DNA of 64,000 bases, from assembly GCA_039028795.1 (NCBI GenBank), contig JBCCHJ010000003.1, positions 116,456-180,455 on the forward strand, written 5' to 3'. The notes beneath the pieces are model-generated. The model saw only the letters and a program-made list of their open reading frames with translations. It searched no databases and had not been told where the DNA came from. Origin of the DNA: Thermohalobaculum sp039028795. Its GTDB lineage: Bacteria > Pseudomonadota > Alphaproteobacteria > Rhodobacterales > Rhodobacteraceae. This document shows positions 17,120 through 26,046 of the stretch, in pieces. The position numbers were made by a program, and so were the translations under genes. Position 1 is the first letter of the stretch, and the number at the start of each line of letters is the position of its first letter.

Positions 17120-18110
17120 GGAAGTGATATCCTTTTTTATTGGGCTTTGGCGAGTGACGCCTATTTGGACTGCACGTTGAAGGTAGGCCTTGTTTCCAAA
17201 AGCCCAAACACGTCCCTGTGCGAAAGATTACAAAGGTGCGCTTGCTAAGAACCCTATTTGAACGGGCGCTCTGGCCACCACGGAAAAACTCGGGCATGTC
17301 CTCGCTGGGTTTCATTTTGTATAGGGCTGCGCGTTTTTCAAGGAAAGATGCAATACCCTCTGCGGCGTCCTCGCGTGCACCCATAAAGGTCATACCGCGG
17401 CTGTCAACCTGATGGGCCTCCATCGGGCGATCTGCACCCAGCATGCGCCACATCATTTGCCGGATCATCGCGACCGAAACGGCCGAGGTGTTTTCCGCAA
17501 TCTCGGCGGCGATTTCCCTGGCGCGCGGCAGCAGGTCTTCGGGTGGCAGCACCTCGCTGACCAACCCGCCCTTCAGGGCTTCGTTGGCCGGGAACACTTT
17601 TCCGGAATAAGCCCATTGCAGAGCCTGAGAGATTCCGACCACGCGCGGCAGAAACCAACTGCTGGCCGCTTCCGGAACGACACCGCGGCGCGAGAAGACG
17701 AAACCGAAGCGCGCCTCTTCCGAGGCAAGCCGCACATCCATCGGCAGCGTCATGGTCACGCCGATGCCGACAGCCGGGCCGTTCACCGCGCAGATAACCG
17801 GTTTGATCGAATCGAAAATCCGCAGCGTCACGCGCCCGCCGCCATCCCGGCGGATATCTTCTGCCTCGCGATCCGTGCGCTTCGCGTAGTTGAACGTATC
17901 ACCGCCCAGGCTGAGATCAGCACCCGCGCAGTATGCGCGCCCTGCCCCTGTGATGATCACCGCGCGGACATCATCATCGGCATCGGAGTTGTCGAAAGCC
18001 TCGATCAACTCGTCCCGCATCTGGGCCGTGAACGCATTCAGTTTTTCCGGCCGGTTCAGCGTAATGGTAAGGATGTGATCTCGGACATCAGTGAGGATAT
18101 GTTCGGGCAT
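17019..18110 (-). CDS. Enoyl-CoA hydratase/isomerase family protein, C-terminus apparently frameshifted
   Basis: Crotonase fold, hydration or isomerisation of an enoyl-CoA: oxyanion-hole strands AYCAGADLS (about 60-68) and NGPAVGIGVTMTLPMDVRLA, and catalytic-loop FSRRGVVPEAAS. As read, the frame gives 363 residues and overlaps yghU by 101 bp, with a tail unlike any crotonase after MPEFF. One extra base in the run TTTTTCC (minus strand, plus 17282-17288) would instead give FFPWWPERPFK and a stop at 17254-17256, the expected end at about 286 residues. So the true gene is probably 17254-18110, with an error or a real one-base loss. Confidence 0.82.
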   Translation of the reverse strand: MPEHILTDVRDHILTITLNRPEKLNAFTAQMRDELIEAFDNSDADDDVRAVIITGAGRAYCAGADLSLGGDTFNYAKRTDREAEDIRRDGGGRVTLRIFDSIKPVICAVNGPAVGIGVTMTLPMDVRLASEEARFGFVFSRRGVVPEAASSWFLPRVVGISQALQWAYSGKVFPANEALKGGLVSEVLPPEDLLPRAREIAAEIAENTSAVSVAMIRQMMWRMLGADRPMEAHQVDSRGMTFMGAREDAAEGIASFLEKRAALYKMKPSEDMPEFFRGGQSARSNRVLSKRTFVIFRTGTCLGFWKQGLPSTCSPNRRHSPKPNKKGYHFHGSKIRTSEGLEMGPGEWRKVFRHQPSDRRRPV

Positions 18111-18276
18111 TGGGCGCTCCGGTCATGGCTGCCCTTACCCTTCCGCCAGACCATCACCAATGCAATCCCGGACGTGATGCACGCCCCCTTCATCTGGCCA
18201 GAAATATCTCGAGAGCGCGAGAGCAGAGCTCTCGCATTGGCCCGAAGGGCCAAAGCCAACCCACAAACCCAAGCGC

Positions 18277-18984
18277 TTAGTCCGGCGTCAGCATATACCC
18301 CGCACCGCGCACCGTTTGCAGATATCGGGGATTCTTCGGGTCTTGCTCGATCTTCCGGCGGAGCCGCGTGATCTGAACGTCGACCGCGCGTTCCTGAACA
18401 TCTCCCTCAGTCCCGCCCAGTTCCTCGGCCAGGCGAAGACGGCTGACAGGTTCATTCGGTTGTTTAGAAAAGACGCGCATAAGCGCCTGTTCAGTCGACG
18501 TCAGCCGCACGGCGGTGTCGCCTCGGCTGAGCTCCCCGCGGATCAGGTCATAGCGCTTATCGCCCAGGGTCAGCGTCTTCGGCGGCTCGATCTCTGGCAC
18601 GGCAGGCGCCGCCCGGCGCAGGATCGCGGCAACGCGCAGCAACAGCTCGCGCGGCTCGAAAGGTTTCGCCAGGTAGTCGTCAGCGCCGGCCTCCAGCCCC
18701 TCGATCCGGTCATCGGTTTCACCGCGCGCCGTCAGCAGTAAAACCGGAGTTTCGATTTCCTCGCGGATACGCCGGGTGAAGGACAGGCCGTCCTCGCCCG
18801 GCATCATCACATCGACGACCATAAGATCGAACGACAGCGCCTGCAGCAATCTGGTTGCATGTGCCGCATCGCGAGCCACGCTGACCAGATAGCCATTGCG
18901 CGCCAGGAAGCGTTTCAGTAGATCGCGAATGCGCTGATCATCATCGATGATCAGGATATGGGCGGCTTCCGGTCCGGTATTCAT
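18277..18984 (-). CDS. petR: OmpR-family response regulator, PetR-like
   Basis: 235 residues. A receiver domain (ILIIDDDQRIRD..., phospho-Asp in MVVDVMMPGEDG, the conserved Lys in DDYLAKPFEPRELL) is followed by a winged-helix DNA-binding domain (LTSTEQALMRVF, VDVQITRLRRKIEQDPKNPRYLQTVRGAGYML). The coupling to a MarR gene by ATGA overlap and the divergent ilvE match the petP-petR locus of Rhodobacter-type genomes. No sensor kinase is adjacent, as in that locus. The symbol rests on arrangement and similarity of type. Confidence 0.85.
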   Translation of the reverse strand: MNTGPEAAHILIIDDDQRIRDLLKRFLARNGYLVSVARDAAHATRLLQALSFDLMVVDVMMPGEDGLSFTRRIREEIETPVLLLTARGETDDRIEGLEAGADDYLAKPFEPRELLLRVAAILRRAAPAVPEIEPPKTLTLGDKRYDLIRGELSRGDTAVRLTSTEQALMRVFSKQPNEPVSRLRLAEELGGTEGDVQERAVDVQITRLRRKIEQDPKNPRYLQTVRGAGYMLTPD

Positions 18985-19499
18985 GGGTCTATCCGCCCGA
19001 TCAAGGCCATGACGCGTTTGCGTTCGTCTTCATTGATCATCTGTTCCAGAACTTTGCGAAAGCCTGCCACGGCTTCAGGTCCAGCGGCACGATAGGCCTG
19101 CCGCACGCGATCGCGTTGAAGTTCGGAAAGCTCGTGCTCTAACGCCTCGCCGCTTTCAGAAAGGTGCAGGTTCCGTTCGCGTCGGTCCTGCTGACCGACC
19201 GCCGAGATAACCAAACCATCGTCGATCAGTTTTCTGAGCACGCGGTTCAAGGATTGTTTCGTGACCTGAAGGATGTCCAGCAGTCCTGCCACGGTTATCC
19301 CGGGCCGTCGTTTGATAAAGTGAATGGCGCGGTGATGCGCCCGGCCCAGATCCCGCCTTGCAAGCACCGCATCCGGGTCGCCGGTGAAATCACGATATGC
19401 GAAAAACAATAACTCAATCCCACGGCGCAACTGCTCGTCGGTAAGGTACAACAACATATCCGCATGCGATGTCCCCGCATCGCCGGATTGAGCCTGCAT
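18981..19499 (-). CDS. petP: MarR-family transcriptional regulator, PetP-like
   Basis: 172 residues from ATG 19499, chosen because GGAGG stands just upstream; an open frame continues to 19526. Winged-helix features: RDLGRAHHRAIHFIKRRPGITVAGLLDILQVTKQSLNRVLRKLIDDGLV and the wing with GQQDRRERNLHLSESG. First gene of the petP-petR operon, with which it overlaps. It is divergent from ilvE across about 170 bp. Confidence 0.85.
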   Translation of the reverse strand: MQAQSGDAGTSHADMLLYLTDEQLRRGIELLFFAYRDFTGDPDAVLARRDLGRAHHRAIHFIKRRPGITVAGLLDILQVTKQSLNRVLRKLIDDGLVISAVGQQDRRERNLHLSESGEALEHELSELQRDRVRQAYRAAGPEAVAGFRKVLEQMINEDERKRVMALIGRIDP

Positions 19500-19667
19500 A
19501 TCTGCGTCCTCCGATCCCCGTCTCACGAATTATGTCAGTCTTGTTGACTGATCTCAAGGGTAATGTTACCCGATCCCTGGGGCGGCTGAAAGATTCGGTC
19601 AAACGAACCCCCATCAACGCAACATTATACCGCAGGTGGAAAGCCACTACCCGCGAAGGAGACGAGC

Positions 19668-20549
19668 ATGGCTGACGGTGCTGGATATCACGATCGCGAC
19701 GGCTTCATTTGGCTGGACGGTGAGTTGGTAGAATGGCGCTCAGCCAACGTACACCTTCTGACCCACGCGCTGCATTACGGGTCCTCGGTCTTCGAGGGAG
19801 AGAGGTCCTATGGCGGCAAGATCTTCGAAGGCGTCAAGCATTCCGAACGGTTGCTGACGTCCGGCGAAATGATGGACATCCCGATCCCCTATTCGGTCGA
19901 AGAGATCGAAGAGGCGAAATATGCGACCCTGAAGGCGAACAACCTTTCAGATGCGTATGTCCGCGCAATTGCCTGGCGCGGTGAGGGCGAAGACATGGGG
20001 GTTGCGTCCGCCCGCAACGGCATCCGCATGGCTGTCGCCACATGGGAATGGGGCGCCTATTACGGCGATGCCAAGATGAAGGGCGCGAAGCTGGACATTT
20101 CGAAATGGAAACGGCCCAGCCCTGAGACGATCCCATGCAAGGCCAAGGCGGCTGGTCTTTACATGATCTGCACCATGTCCAAGCACGCCGCCGAGGCAAA
20201 GGGCTGTTCGGACGCTTTGATGTTCGACTATCGCGGCTATGTGGCCGAAGCCACGGGGGCGAACATTTTCTTCGTCAAAGACGGTGCCGTGCACACACCC
20301 GATCCCGATTGCTTCCTTGCGGGCATCACCCGGGCGACTGTGATCAACATGCTGAAAGAACGCGGTGTCGACGTGATCGAGCGTCACATCATGCCGGAAG
20401 AGCTGGAAGGTTTTGAGCAATGCTGGCTGACCGGAACGGCCGCCGAGGTGACGCCGGTCGGTCAGATCGGTGACTACAATTTCGAGGTCGGCGCACTGAC
20501 CCGCGACATGTCCGAAAGCTATGAGCAACTGGTGCGTGGAAACCGCTGA
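19668..20549 (+). CDS. ilvE: Branched-chain amino acid aminotransferase
   Basis: 293 residues, fold type IV PLP enzyme that interconverts Leu/Ile/Val and their 2-oxo acids with glutamate. Visible: ALHYGSSVFEGERSY, the Schiff-base lysine in IPCKAKAAGLY (K160 by comparison with E. coli IlvE), EATGANIFFVKDG, GITRATVINM, and the cofactor-phosphate motif LTGTAAEVTPV. An AAGGAGA site precedes the ATG. Monocistronic, divergent from petPR. Confidence 0.93.
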   Translation: MADGAGYHDRDGFIWLDGELVEWRSANVHLLTHALHYGSSVFEGERSYGGKIFEGVKHSERLLTSGEMMDIPIPYSVEEIEEAKYATLKANNLSDAYVRAIAWRGEGEDMGVASARNGIRMAVATWEWGAYYGDAKMKGAKLDISKWKRPSPETIPCKAKAAGLYMICTMSKHAAEAKGCSDALMFDYRGYVAEATGANIFFVKDGAVHTPDPDCFLAGITRATVINMLKERGVDVIERHIMPEELEGFEQCWLTGTAAEVTPVGQIGDYNFEVGALTRDMSESYEQLVRGNR

Positions 20550-20711
20550 GATCTGAGTTCAGGCCGGGTCAAACGACCCGGTCTACACAATGTCCGCCCA
20601 CAGCGTTGCCGCAGGCGAGCGGTGCGCGGGGCCAACTCGCGCAGGCTGGTTTTTGATTTTGACCGACGAACAGATCAGCGTGCGGCCCAAAGACAGTTTC
20701 GCCAGGGATGG

Positions 20712-21509
20712 TCATTCGGCCTTATCGAAATCATCCGCAATCGCGTCGCGATAAGCACCGGTAAACGCCTTCGTTCCGTGGTGGCTGATTGTGGATTCCG
20801 TATCCAGCCAGATTTCCCCGCCGCATGTTTCCGTCCATCGCATGCTGAAGCTCTGATCTTCGCCATACATCAGCCCGCCATCCGGGGCGCTGAGATGGCT
20901 GAAATAGTCATGATACTTCAGGCCTTTGTGCAGCGGCACATGCGCCATGCGTGGCTTTTCAACCGCAGCGCCCTTGGCCACCATGGTCTCTGGCACCGCC
21001 CGCGTGAACAGCATCATACCCGTACCCGCAGCAGGCACGGTGATAAAGCCGTCCTTCGACTTCGCTTCCCACACGCCGCCGCCAAAGGCTGCGCGCTGAT
21101 GGTTATAGGTCCAAGCCCGGCTGAGGATGTCGCGCATTGGCGAGCGGTCTTCTTCGGGAAGGTGGGCCTCTGCCTCGATCAGTTCGCGAATCCGGAGCCA
21201 TTTCGGATGCTTCTGCGGATAGGCCGTGGCGGTGAAGTCCGCGCCGAATTCCAATAGGCGAAAGATCGCCTCTGGCTTAAAGGCCATGTCCGAGTCAAGA
21301 AACAGCATGTGCGTGAACTGTTCGCGGGTATGAAAGATGCTCATCAACTGGTTCCGCGAAAACACGATATCTGAAAATTCATAGGTTTCGAAACCAAACG
21401 CGATGCTGCGCCGGACCAACGCCTGCGTCAGGCCGATCAAAGACTTCACCGTCGGGGTCGAGATTTCCCCTTGGGTTGGCATGGCAATCAACAGCGTGGT
21501 TTTTGTCAT
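20712..21509 (-). CDS. GT-A-fold glycosyltransferase-like protein (second of a tandem pair)
   Basis: 265 residues. N-terminal LLIAMPTQGEISTPTVKSLIGL and FSRNQLMSIF are followed by MLFLDSDMAFKPEAIFRLL, where DSD is the DxD-type metal/nucleotide-sugar motif of GT-A enzymes. A central PAAGTGMMLFTRAV and late GEDQSFSMRWTETCGGEIWLDTES (acid and nucleotide contacts) continue the fold; SHHG is near the end. No signal peptide. The acceptor and sugar are unknown. Coupled to the upstream paralog by ATGA overlap. Confidence 0.65.
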   Translation of the reverse strand: MTKTTLLIAMPTQGEISTPTVKSLIGLTQALVRRSIAFGFETYEFSDIVFSRNQLMSIFHTREQFTHMLFLDSDMAFKPEAIFRLLEFGADFTATAYPQKHPKWLRIRELIEAEAHLPEEDRSPMRDILSRAWTYNHQRAAFGGGVWEAKSKDGFITVPAAGTGMMLFTRAVPETMVAKGAAVEKPRMAHVPLHKGLKYHDYFSHLSAPDGGLMYGEDQSFSMRWTETCGGEIWLDTESTISHHGTKAFTGAYRDAIADDFDKAE

Positions 21510-22321
21510 TGATCGATCTCCGGGAAGTCGTCCATCGCCCGGGGCATGTACCGCCCGCCATGGCCACGCATGCCATAGTGCAGGATGCGGCTGTCGATAT
21601 CGACCCAGATCTCTCCGCCGCAGTCTTCGACCCAGCGTTTGCAGAACGAGATGTCTTCAGACTCGATCAAACTGCCGTCTGGCGTCGGCATCTGGGAGAA
21701 GAAATCGCAATAGGGGGCGCCCTCGATCAACAGGCCGGGCGCTTTATGGCCCGTGCGGGGCCGGGCCACATCCTTGGCCAGCATGATCTCGAACACGTCG
21801 CGATGGATCAGCATGACACCGGTCCCCACGGCAGGGACTTTGATAAAGTTGCCATCCCGTTCGGCCACCCAATCAGAGCCGTCGAAATTCTTGTTGTAGA
21901 CATTGTAGTCAAGCGCCACATCGACCAGGCTTTTGGTTGTATGCCTTTGATCCTTGGGCTTGCCGATTTCCGCCGCGGCCAGACGGATCAGATGGTCCCA
22001 GGGCAGATGGCGCTTTGGACAGGCGACGGCCGTGACAGGTTTATTGAATTCCAATAGTCCCAGGATCGTTTCCGGCAGGAACCCCATATCGCTGTCGATG
22101 AACAGAAGGTGGGTGAATTCATTGTCCGCGATCACGTTCGATGCGAAAATGTTGCGGCTGAACGCAATGTCGGAAAGTTCCAGGGCGCTGTAGCCCCAAT
22201 GGATGCCGCGATCCGACAAGGTCCTGAAGAGGCCCGCCAGGAACCCGACGGTTTGCGACACAACAGTGCCGGTCGTCGGCTGCGCGATCAGGATCGATGG
22301 TGATTGGTTTTTGTTAACCAT
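21506..22321 (-). CDS. GT-A-fold glycosyltransferase-like protein (first of a tandem pair)
   Basis: 271 residues, clearly paralogous to the next gene: SILIAQPTTGTVVSQTVGFLAGLF, FSRNIFASNV, LLFIDSDMGFLPETILGLLEF (DSD motif), VPAVGTGVMLIHRDVFEIM, and ESEDISFCKRWVEDCGGEIWVDIDSRILHYG. The same spacing of motifs argues for a local duplication. A role in surface polysaccharide or protein glycosylation is inference from the fold only. About 200 bp separate it from the divergent indolepyruvate oxidoreductase gene. Confidence 0.65.
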   Translation of the reverse strand: MVNKNQSPSILIAQPTTGTVVSQTVGFLAGLFRTLSDRGIHWGYSALELSDIAFSRNIFASNVIADNEFTHLLFIDSDMGFLPETILGLLEFNKPVTAVACPKRHLPWDHLIRLAAAEIGKPKDQRHTTKSLVDVALDYNVYNKNFDGSDWVAERDGNFIKVPAVGTGVMLIHRDVFEIMLAKDVARPRTGHKAPGLLIEGAPYCDFFSQMPTPDGSLIESEDISFCKRWVEDCGGEIWVDIDSRILHYGMRGHGGRYMPRAMDDFPEIDQ

Positions 22322-22471
22322 AGCGGACGATCGTGATCCTGCACATGAAACGGACGGTGCTCCGGCACCTTGGGATCACTAGCCCATCAAACTGGCGATG
22401 AACCAGAACTTTCATCAGGTGATATTGATCGAGGACGATTAACAAACATAATCTGTACTCAGGGAAGGGTA

Positions 22472-22504
22472 GACATTTAGGTCAGACTATTTTACCTAAA
22501 TGTC
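22472..22504. promoter_or_regulatory. Perfect 11-bp dyad, probable operator of the indolepyruvate oxidoreductase gene
   Basis: GACATTTAGGT (22472-22482) and its exact reverse complement ACCTAAATGTC (22494-22504) are separated by 11 bp, a 22-bp centre spacing or two helical turns, as for a dimer pair on one DNA face. It ends 25 bp before the ATG at 22530. The right half (22485-22501) nearly repeats at 10444-10460. A Lrp/AsnC-type regulator is a plausible but unproven reader. Confidence 0.65.
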
Positions 22505-22529
22505 AGCCATACCGCGAGAGGAGTCCCCG

Positions 22530-25500
22530 ATGGACCTGCGCGATGCGAAGCTAGCTGACAGGTACGACCTGGATAAAGATCAGGTTCTCTTGTCCGGAAC
22601 TCAGGCCTTGGTCCGCGCCACGTTGATGCAGCGCGCCCGTGACATCCTTCAAGGCAAAGACACAGCGGGCTATGTGACGGGATATCGTGGATCGCCTTTG
22701 GGCGGGGTCGATGGAACTTTCCAAGCCTCGAAAAAACATCTCGATCCGATGCAGGTGAAGTTTCACCCCGGCATCAACGAAGACCTGGCCGCCACGGCGC
22801 TGTGGGGCAGCCAGATGTCCGAGTTGAAGGGCGAAGGCAAGTACGACGGCGTCTTCGGCATGTGGTACGGCAAGGGCCCCGGCGTCGACCGTTGCGGCGA
22901 TGTCTTCCGCCATGCCAATATTGCTGGGTCGTCGCCAAATGGCGGTGTCGTCGCGTGCATGGGCGATGACCACACGGGCGAATCCTCGACCACGCTGCAC
23001 CAGTCTGAAATGGCCATGATGGACGCACAGATCCCTGTGCTTTCGCCGGCCGGTGTGCAGGAGTTGCTGGACTACTGCATGACCGGCTGGGCGTTATCGC
23101 GCTATTCCGGATGCTGGGTCGGCGTGAAGTGCATGAAGGACACGGTGGAATCCACCGCCGTCGTCAATGGCGACCCGCACCGGCTGCAATTCGTGCAACC
23201 CGATTTCCAGTTGCCGGAAGGTGGGGTGAACATCCCGCTGTTTGAAGAACCTTGGATGGGTGAGGTCCGCCTGAACGACTACAAGCTGCCCGCGGCCATG
23301 GCCTGGTCCCGGGCAAATAAGCTGGACCGCCGGACCCATGGGTTGGCGGGTGCCAAGGTGGGCATCATCTCTTCCGGGAAAAGCTGGCTGGATGTCTGCC
23401 ACGCGCTGGACCTGCTGGGCATTGACGAAGCAACCGCCCGTCAGATCGGATTGTCTGTCTACAAGGTCGGGATGGTCTGGCCGCTGGAACCTGGAGAATT
23501 GAAGGACTGGGCCCAGGGTCTGGACCTGATCATCGCCGTCGAGGAAAAGCGCCCGATCTTGGAGAACCAGGTCAAAGAGATCCTGTTCAACGCCACCGTG
23601 CGCCCCCGTGTCGTCGGGTGGAAGGACGAAGACGCGAACGTCCTTTTCGACATGAAAAAGGGGCTGGACCCGGTCACCATCGCGATGGGTATCGGCGGCC
23701 AGATGGAGCTGGCAGGCTGCGCCACGGAAAGCATGCGCCACGCCATTGGCGGGCTGGCCGATGCAACGCGGTCGGACAACACGCCGGATGCCGCGACGCG
23801 CACGCCGTGGTTCTGCGCGGGATGTCCGCACAACTCATCGACTGTGGTGCCGGAGGGCGCGCACGCCTATTCCGGCATTGGCTGCCATTACATGGCGCAG
23901 TGGATGGACCGCTCGACGCTCGGTTATACGCATATGGGCGGCGAAGGCTCGAACTGGATCGGAGAATACCAGTTCTCGACCCGCGAGCATGTGTTCCAGA
24001 ACCTGGGCGACGGCACCTACAACCATTCCGGTCTGCAATCGATCCGCGCGGCGCTGGGCACCGACGCGAATATGACGTTCAAGATCCTCTACAACGATGC
24101 AGTCGCGATGACCGGTGGGCAGAAGCACGACAACGAAATCGACGCCCTGCGCATCGCCCATGAATTGGTCGGCATGGGCGTGAAGAAAGTTGTCGCCGTT
24201 GTCGATGAAAAGGAGCTGGGCTGGGTCGACTACCCGCCGCAGGTTGCCGTCTTCCCACGCAAGGATCTGATGAAGGTCCAGGAAGAGATACAACAGATCA
24301 AGGGCGTCACAGCGATCATCTACCAGCAGACCTGCGCCGCGGAAAAGCGCCGCCGCCGGAAGCGTGACCTGTTCCCGACACCGCCCGAACGCGCTTTCAT
24401 AAACCCAAATGTCTGCGAAGGCTGCGGCGATTGCGGGCTGCAGTCGAACTGCATTGCGATCTTGCCGAAGGAGACACCGCTGGGCCGGAAGCGCGAGATT
24501 GATCAGAGCGCCTGCAATCGCGATTTCTCTTGCCTGAAAGGATTTTGCCCATCCTTCGTCACCGTGGAAGGCGCGACGCCGAAGAAGAAGGCGACCAAGG
24601 CCTTCACAGTGCCGGATCTTCCCGCGCCCATCGTGCCAGAGATCGGTTCCACCCCCTATAACGTGCTGGTCACTGGCGTCGGTGGCACAGGGGTTGTCAC
24701 GGTAGGTGCGCTGATCTCTATGGCGGCACATCTGGAAGGCAAGGGCGCGGCCGAAATGCAGATGGCGGGCCTGGCGCAGAAGGGCGGCGCGGTGGCGATC
24801 CACTGCCGGGTGGCGCAAAAGCCAGAGGATATCTCGGCCGTGCGGATTTCCGTGGGTGAGGCGGACGCCGTGATTGGCGGTGATCTGGTGGTCACTGCCG
24901 GGCAAAAGGCCCTGGCCCTTATGCAGCGCGGACGCACCGGTATGGTGGTAAACGGGCACGAGATCATCACCGGCGCGTTCACCCGGGATACGGACTTCAC
25001 CATCCCGTCGGACAGCTTGCGCCTTTCTGTGGAACGCAAGCTGGGCGCCGACAAGGTCAAGATGATCGAGGCGAATGAACTGGCCGCCGAGATGCTGGGC
25101 GATTCCATCTATTCCAATGTTCTGCTGCTGGGCGCGGCCTGGCAGGCGGGCTTGGTGCCTCTGTCGCGCGAAGCGCTGAGAAAAGCGATCGAGTTGAATG
25201 GCGCCGGGGTCGAGGGGAACCTGCAGGCCTTCGAGATCGGCCGTTGGGCGATTGCCGATTACGAAGCCCTGTCGCGCCATCTGACGCCGCCCGCCGAAGT
25301 GATCGAGACCCTACTGGCCAAGATCCTGCGTCGCGAAGAGCATCTGGAAAGCTATCAGAACGAAAAGCTGGCCAAGCGCTACCGCGCGCTGGTCGACCGG
25401 GCGATCGAGGCCGAGCGCGCACTGGGACAGGAAGGATTCGCCGACGCCGTGGCCGAGGCTTACTTCAAGGTGCTGGCTTATAAGGACGAATACGAGGTCG

Positions 25501-25958
25501 CGCGGCTGCACTCGGAAACCCTGGAAGACGCGCTGGAGGATGCCTTCGACAATGTGGGCAAGATCAGCTTCCACATGGCCCCGCCGATCTTCGGACGCAA
25601 AGACGCCAATGGACAGCCGGTCAAGACCCAGTTCGGCCCCTGGATGTTCCGCGCGCTGAAGATCATGGCCAAGATGAAGGGTCTGCGCGGCACGCCGCTG
25701 GATGTCTTTGGCTACTCGGCTGAACGGCGCGGCGAGCGCCAGGCGATCAAGGACTATGAGGCCCTGGCCGGAGAGTTGATCGACGGGCTGACCCAGGCGA
25801 AGTTCGGACTGGCCGCGGAAATCGCGCGTCTGCCGATGAAGGTCCGTGGCTTTGGCCATGTGAAGGCGGCAAACGCGAGCGCCGTCGCCCGGGAACAGGC
25901 CGCGCTGATGGCGCAGTTCCGCGCCCCCGAGGCGCCGACAGCACAGGCGGCGGAATAG
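22530..25958 (+). CDS. Indolepyruvate ferredoxin oxidoreductase, fused alpha/beta
   Basis: 1142 residues from ATG 22530 (GAGAGGAG upstream; an open frame to 22500 is rejected). Oxidatively decarboxylates aryl pyruvates from aromatic amino acid breakdown to aryl-acetyl-CoA, reducing ferredoxin. Order: IorA-like Pyr domain (GYRGSPLGGVD, about 54), the ThDP-binding C-terminal part (GIGCHYMAQWMDRS, GGEGSNWIGE, NDAVAMTGGQ), a ferredoxin-like cluster site CEGCGDCGLQSNC (about 630), then the IorB-like gamma domain (GVGGTGVVTVGALI, about 720) and a helical tail. Single-chain IOR is the usual alphaproteobacterial form. A dyad operator overlaps its promoter. Confidence 0.92.
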   Translation: MDLRDAKLADRYDLDKDQVLLSGTQALVRATLMQRARDILQGKDTAGYVTGYRGSPLGGVDGTFQASKKHLDPMQVKFHPGINEDLAATALWGSQMSELKGEGKYDGVFGMWYGKGPGVDRCGDVFRHANIAGSSPNGGVVACMGDDHTGESSTTLHQSEMAMMDAQIPVLSPAGVQELLDYCMTGWALSRYSGCWVGVKCMKDTVESTAVVNGDPHRLQFVQPDFQLPEGGVNIPLFEEPWMGEVRLNDYKLPAAMAWSRANKLDRRTHGLAGAKVGIISSGKSWLDVCHALDLLGIDEATARQIGLSVYKVGMVWPLEPGELKDWAQGLDLIIAVEEKRPILENQVKEILFNATVRPRVVGWKDEDANVLFDMKKGLDPVTIAMGIGGQMELAGCATESMRHAIGGLADATRSDNTPDAATRTPWFCAGCPHNSSTVVPEGAHAYSGIGCHYMAQWMDRSTLGYTHMGGEGSNWIGEYQFSTREHVFQNLGDGTYNHSGLQSIRAALGTDANMTFKILYNDAVAMTGGQKHDNEIDALRIAHELVGMGVKKVVAVVDEKELGWVDYPPQVAVFPRKDLMKVQEEIQQIKGVTAIIYQQTCAAEKRRRRKRDLFPTPPERAFINPNVCEGCGDCGLQSNCIAILPKETPLGRKREIDQSACNRDFSCLKGFCPSFVTVEGATPKKKATKAFTVPDLPAPIVPEIGSTPYNVLVTGVGGTGVVTVGALISMAAHLEGKGAAEMQMAGLAQKGGAVAIHCRVAQKPEDISAVRISVGEADAVIGGDLVVTAGQKALALMQRGRTGMVVNGHEIITGAFTRDTDFTIPSDSLRLSVERKLGADKVKMIEANELAAEMLGDSIYSNVLLLGAAWQAGLVPLSREALRKAIELNGAGVEGNLQAFEIGRWAIADYEALSRHLTPPAEVIETLLAKILRREEHLESYQNEKLAKRYRALVDRAIEAERALGQEGFADAVAEAYFKVLAYKDEYEVARLHSETLEDALEDAFDNVGKISFHMAPPIFGRKDANGQPVKTQFGPWMFRALKIMAKMKGLRGTPLDVFGYSAERRGERQAIKDYEALAGELIDGLTQAKFGLAAEIARLPMKVRGFGHVKAANASAVAREQAALMAQFRAPEAPTAQAAE

Positions 25959-26046
25959 TTCGCGTCATCGCGGCCTGTGCAAATTGCTAAAATCCGTTGG
26001 CTTGCCTATGCTGATGTGGCTTACTGGCTGAAGCAACGGGAAAGAG

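Noticed and set aside
20561..20584. CCGGGTC / GACCCGG hairpin after ilvE
   Set aside because: Stem present but no T-tract follows, so not called as a terminator.
23835..25280. 481-codon open frame on the minus strand
   Set aside because: Antisense shadow of the indolepyruvate oxidoreductase gene; high GC removes stop codons in this frame, and no family pattern is seen.
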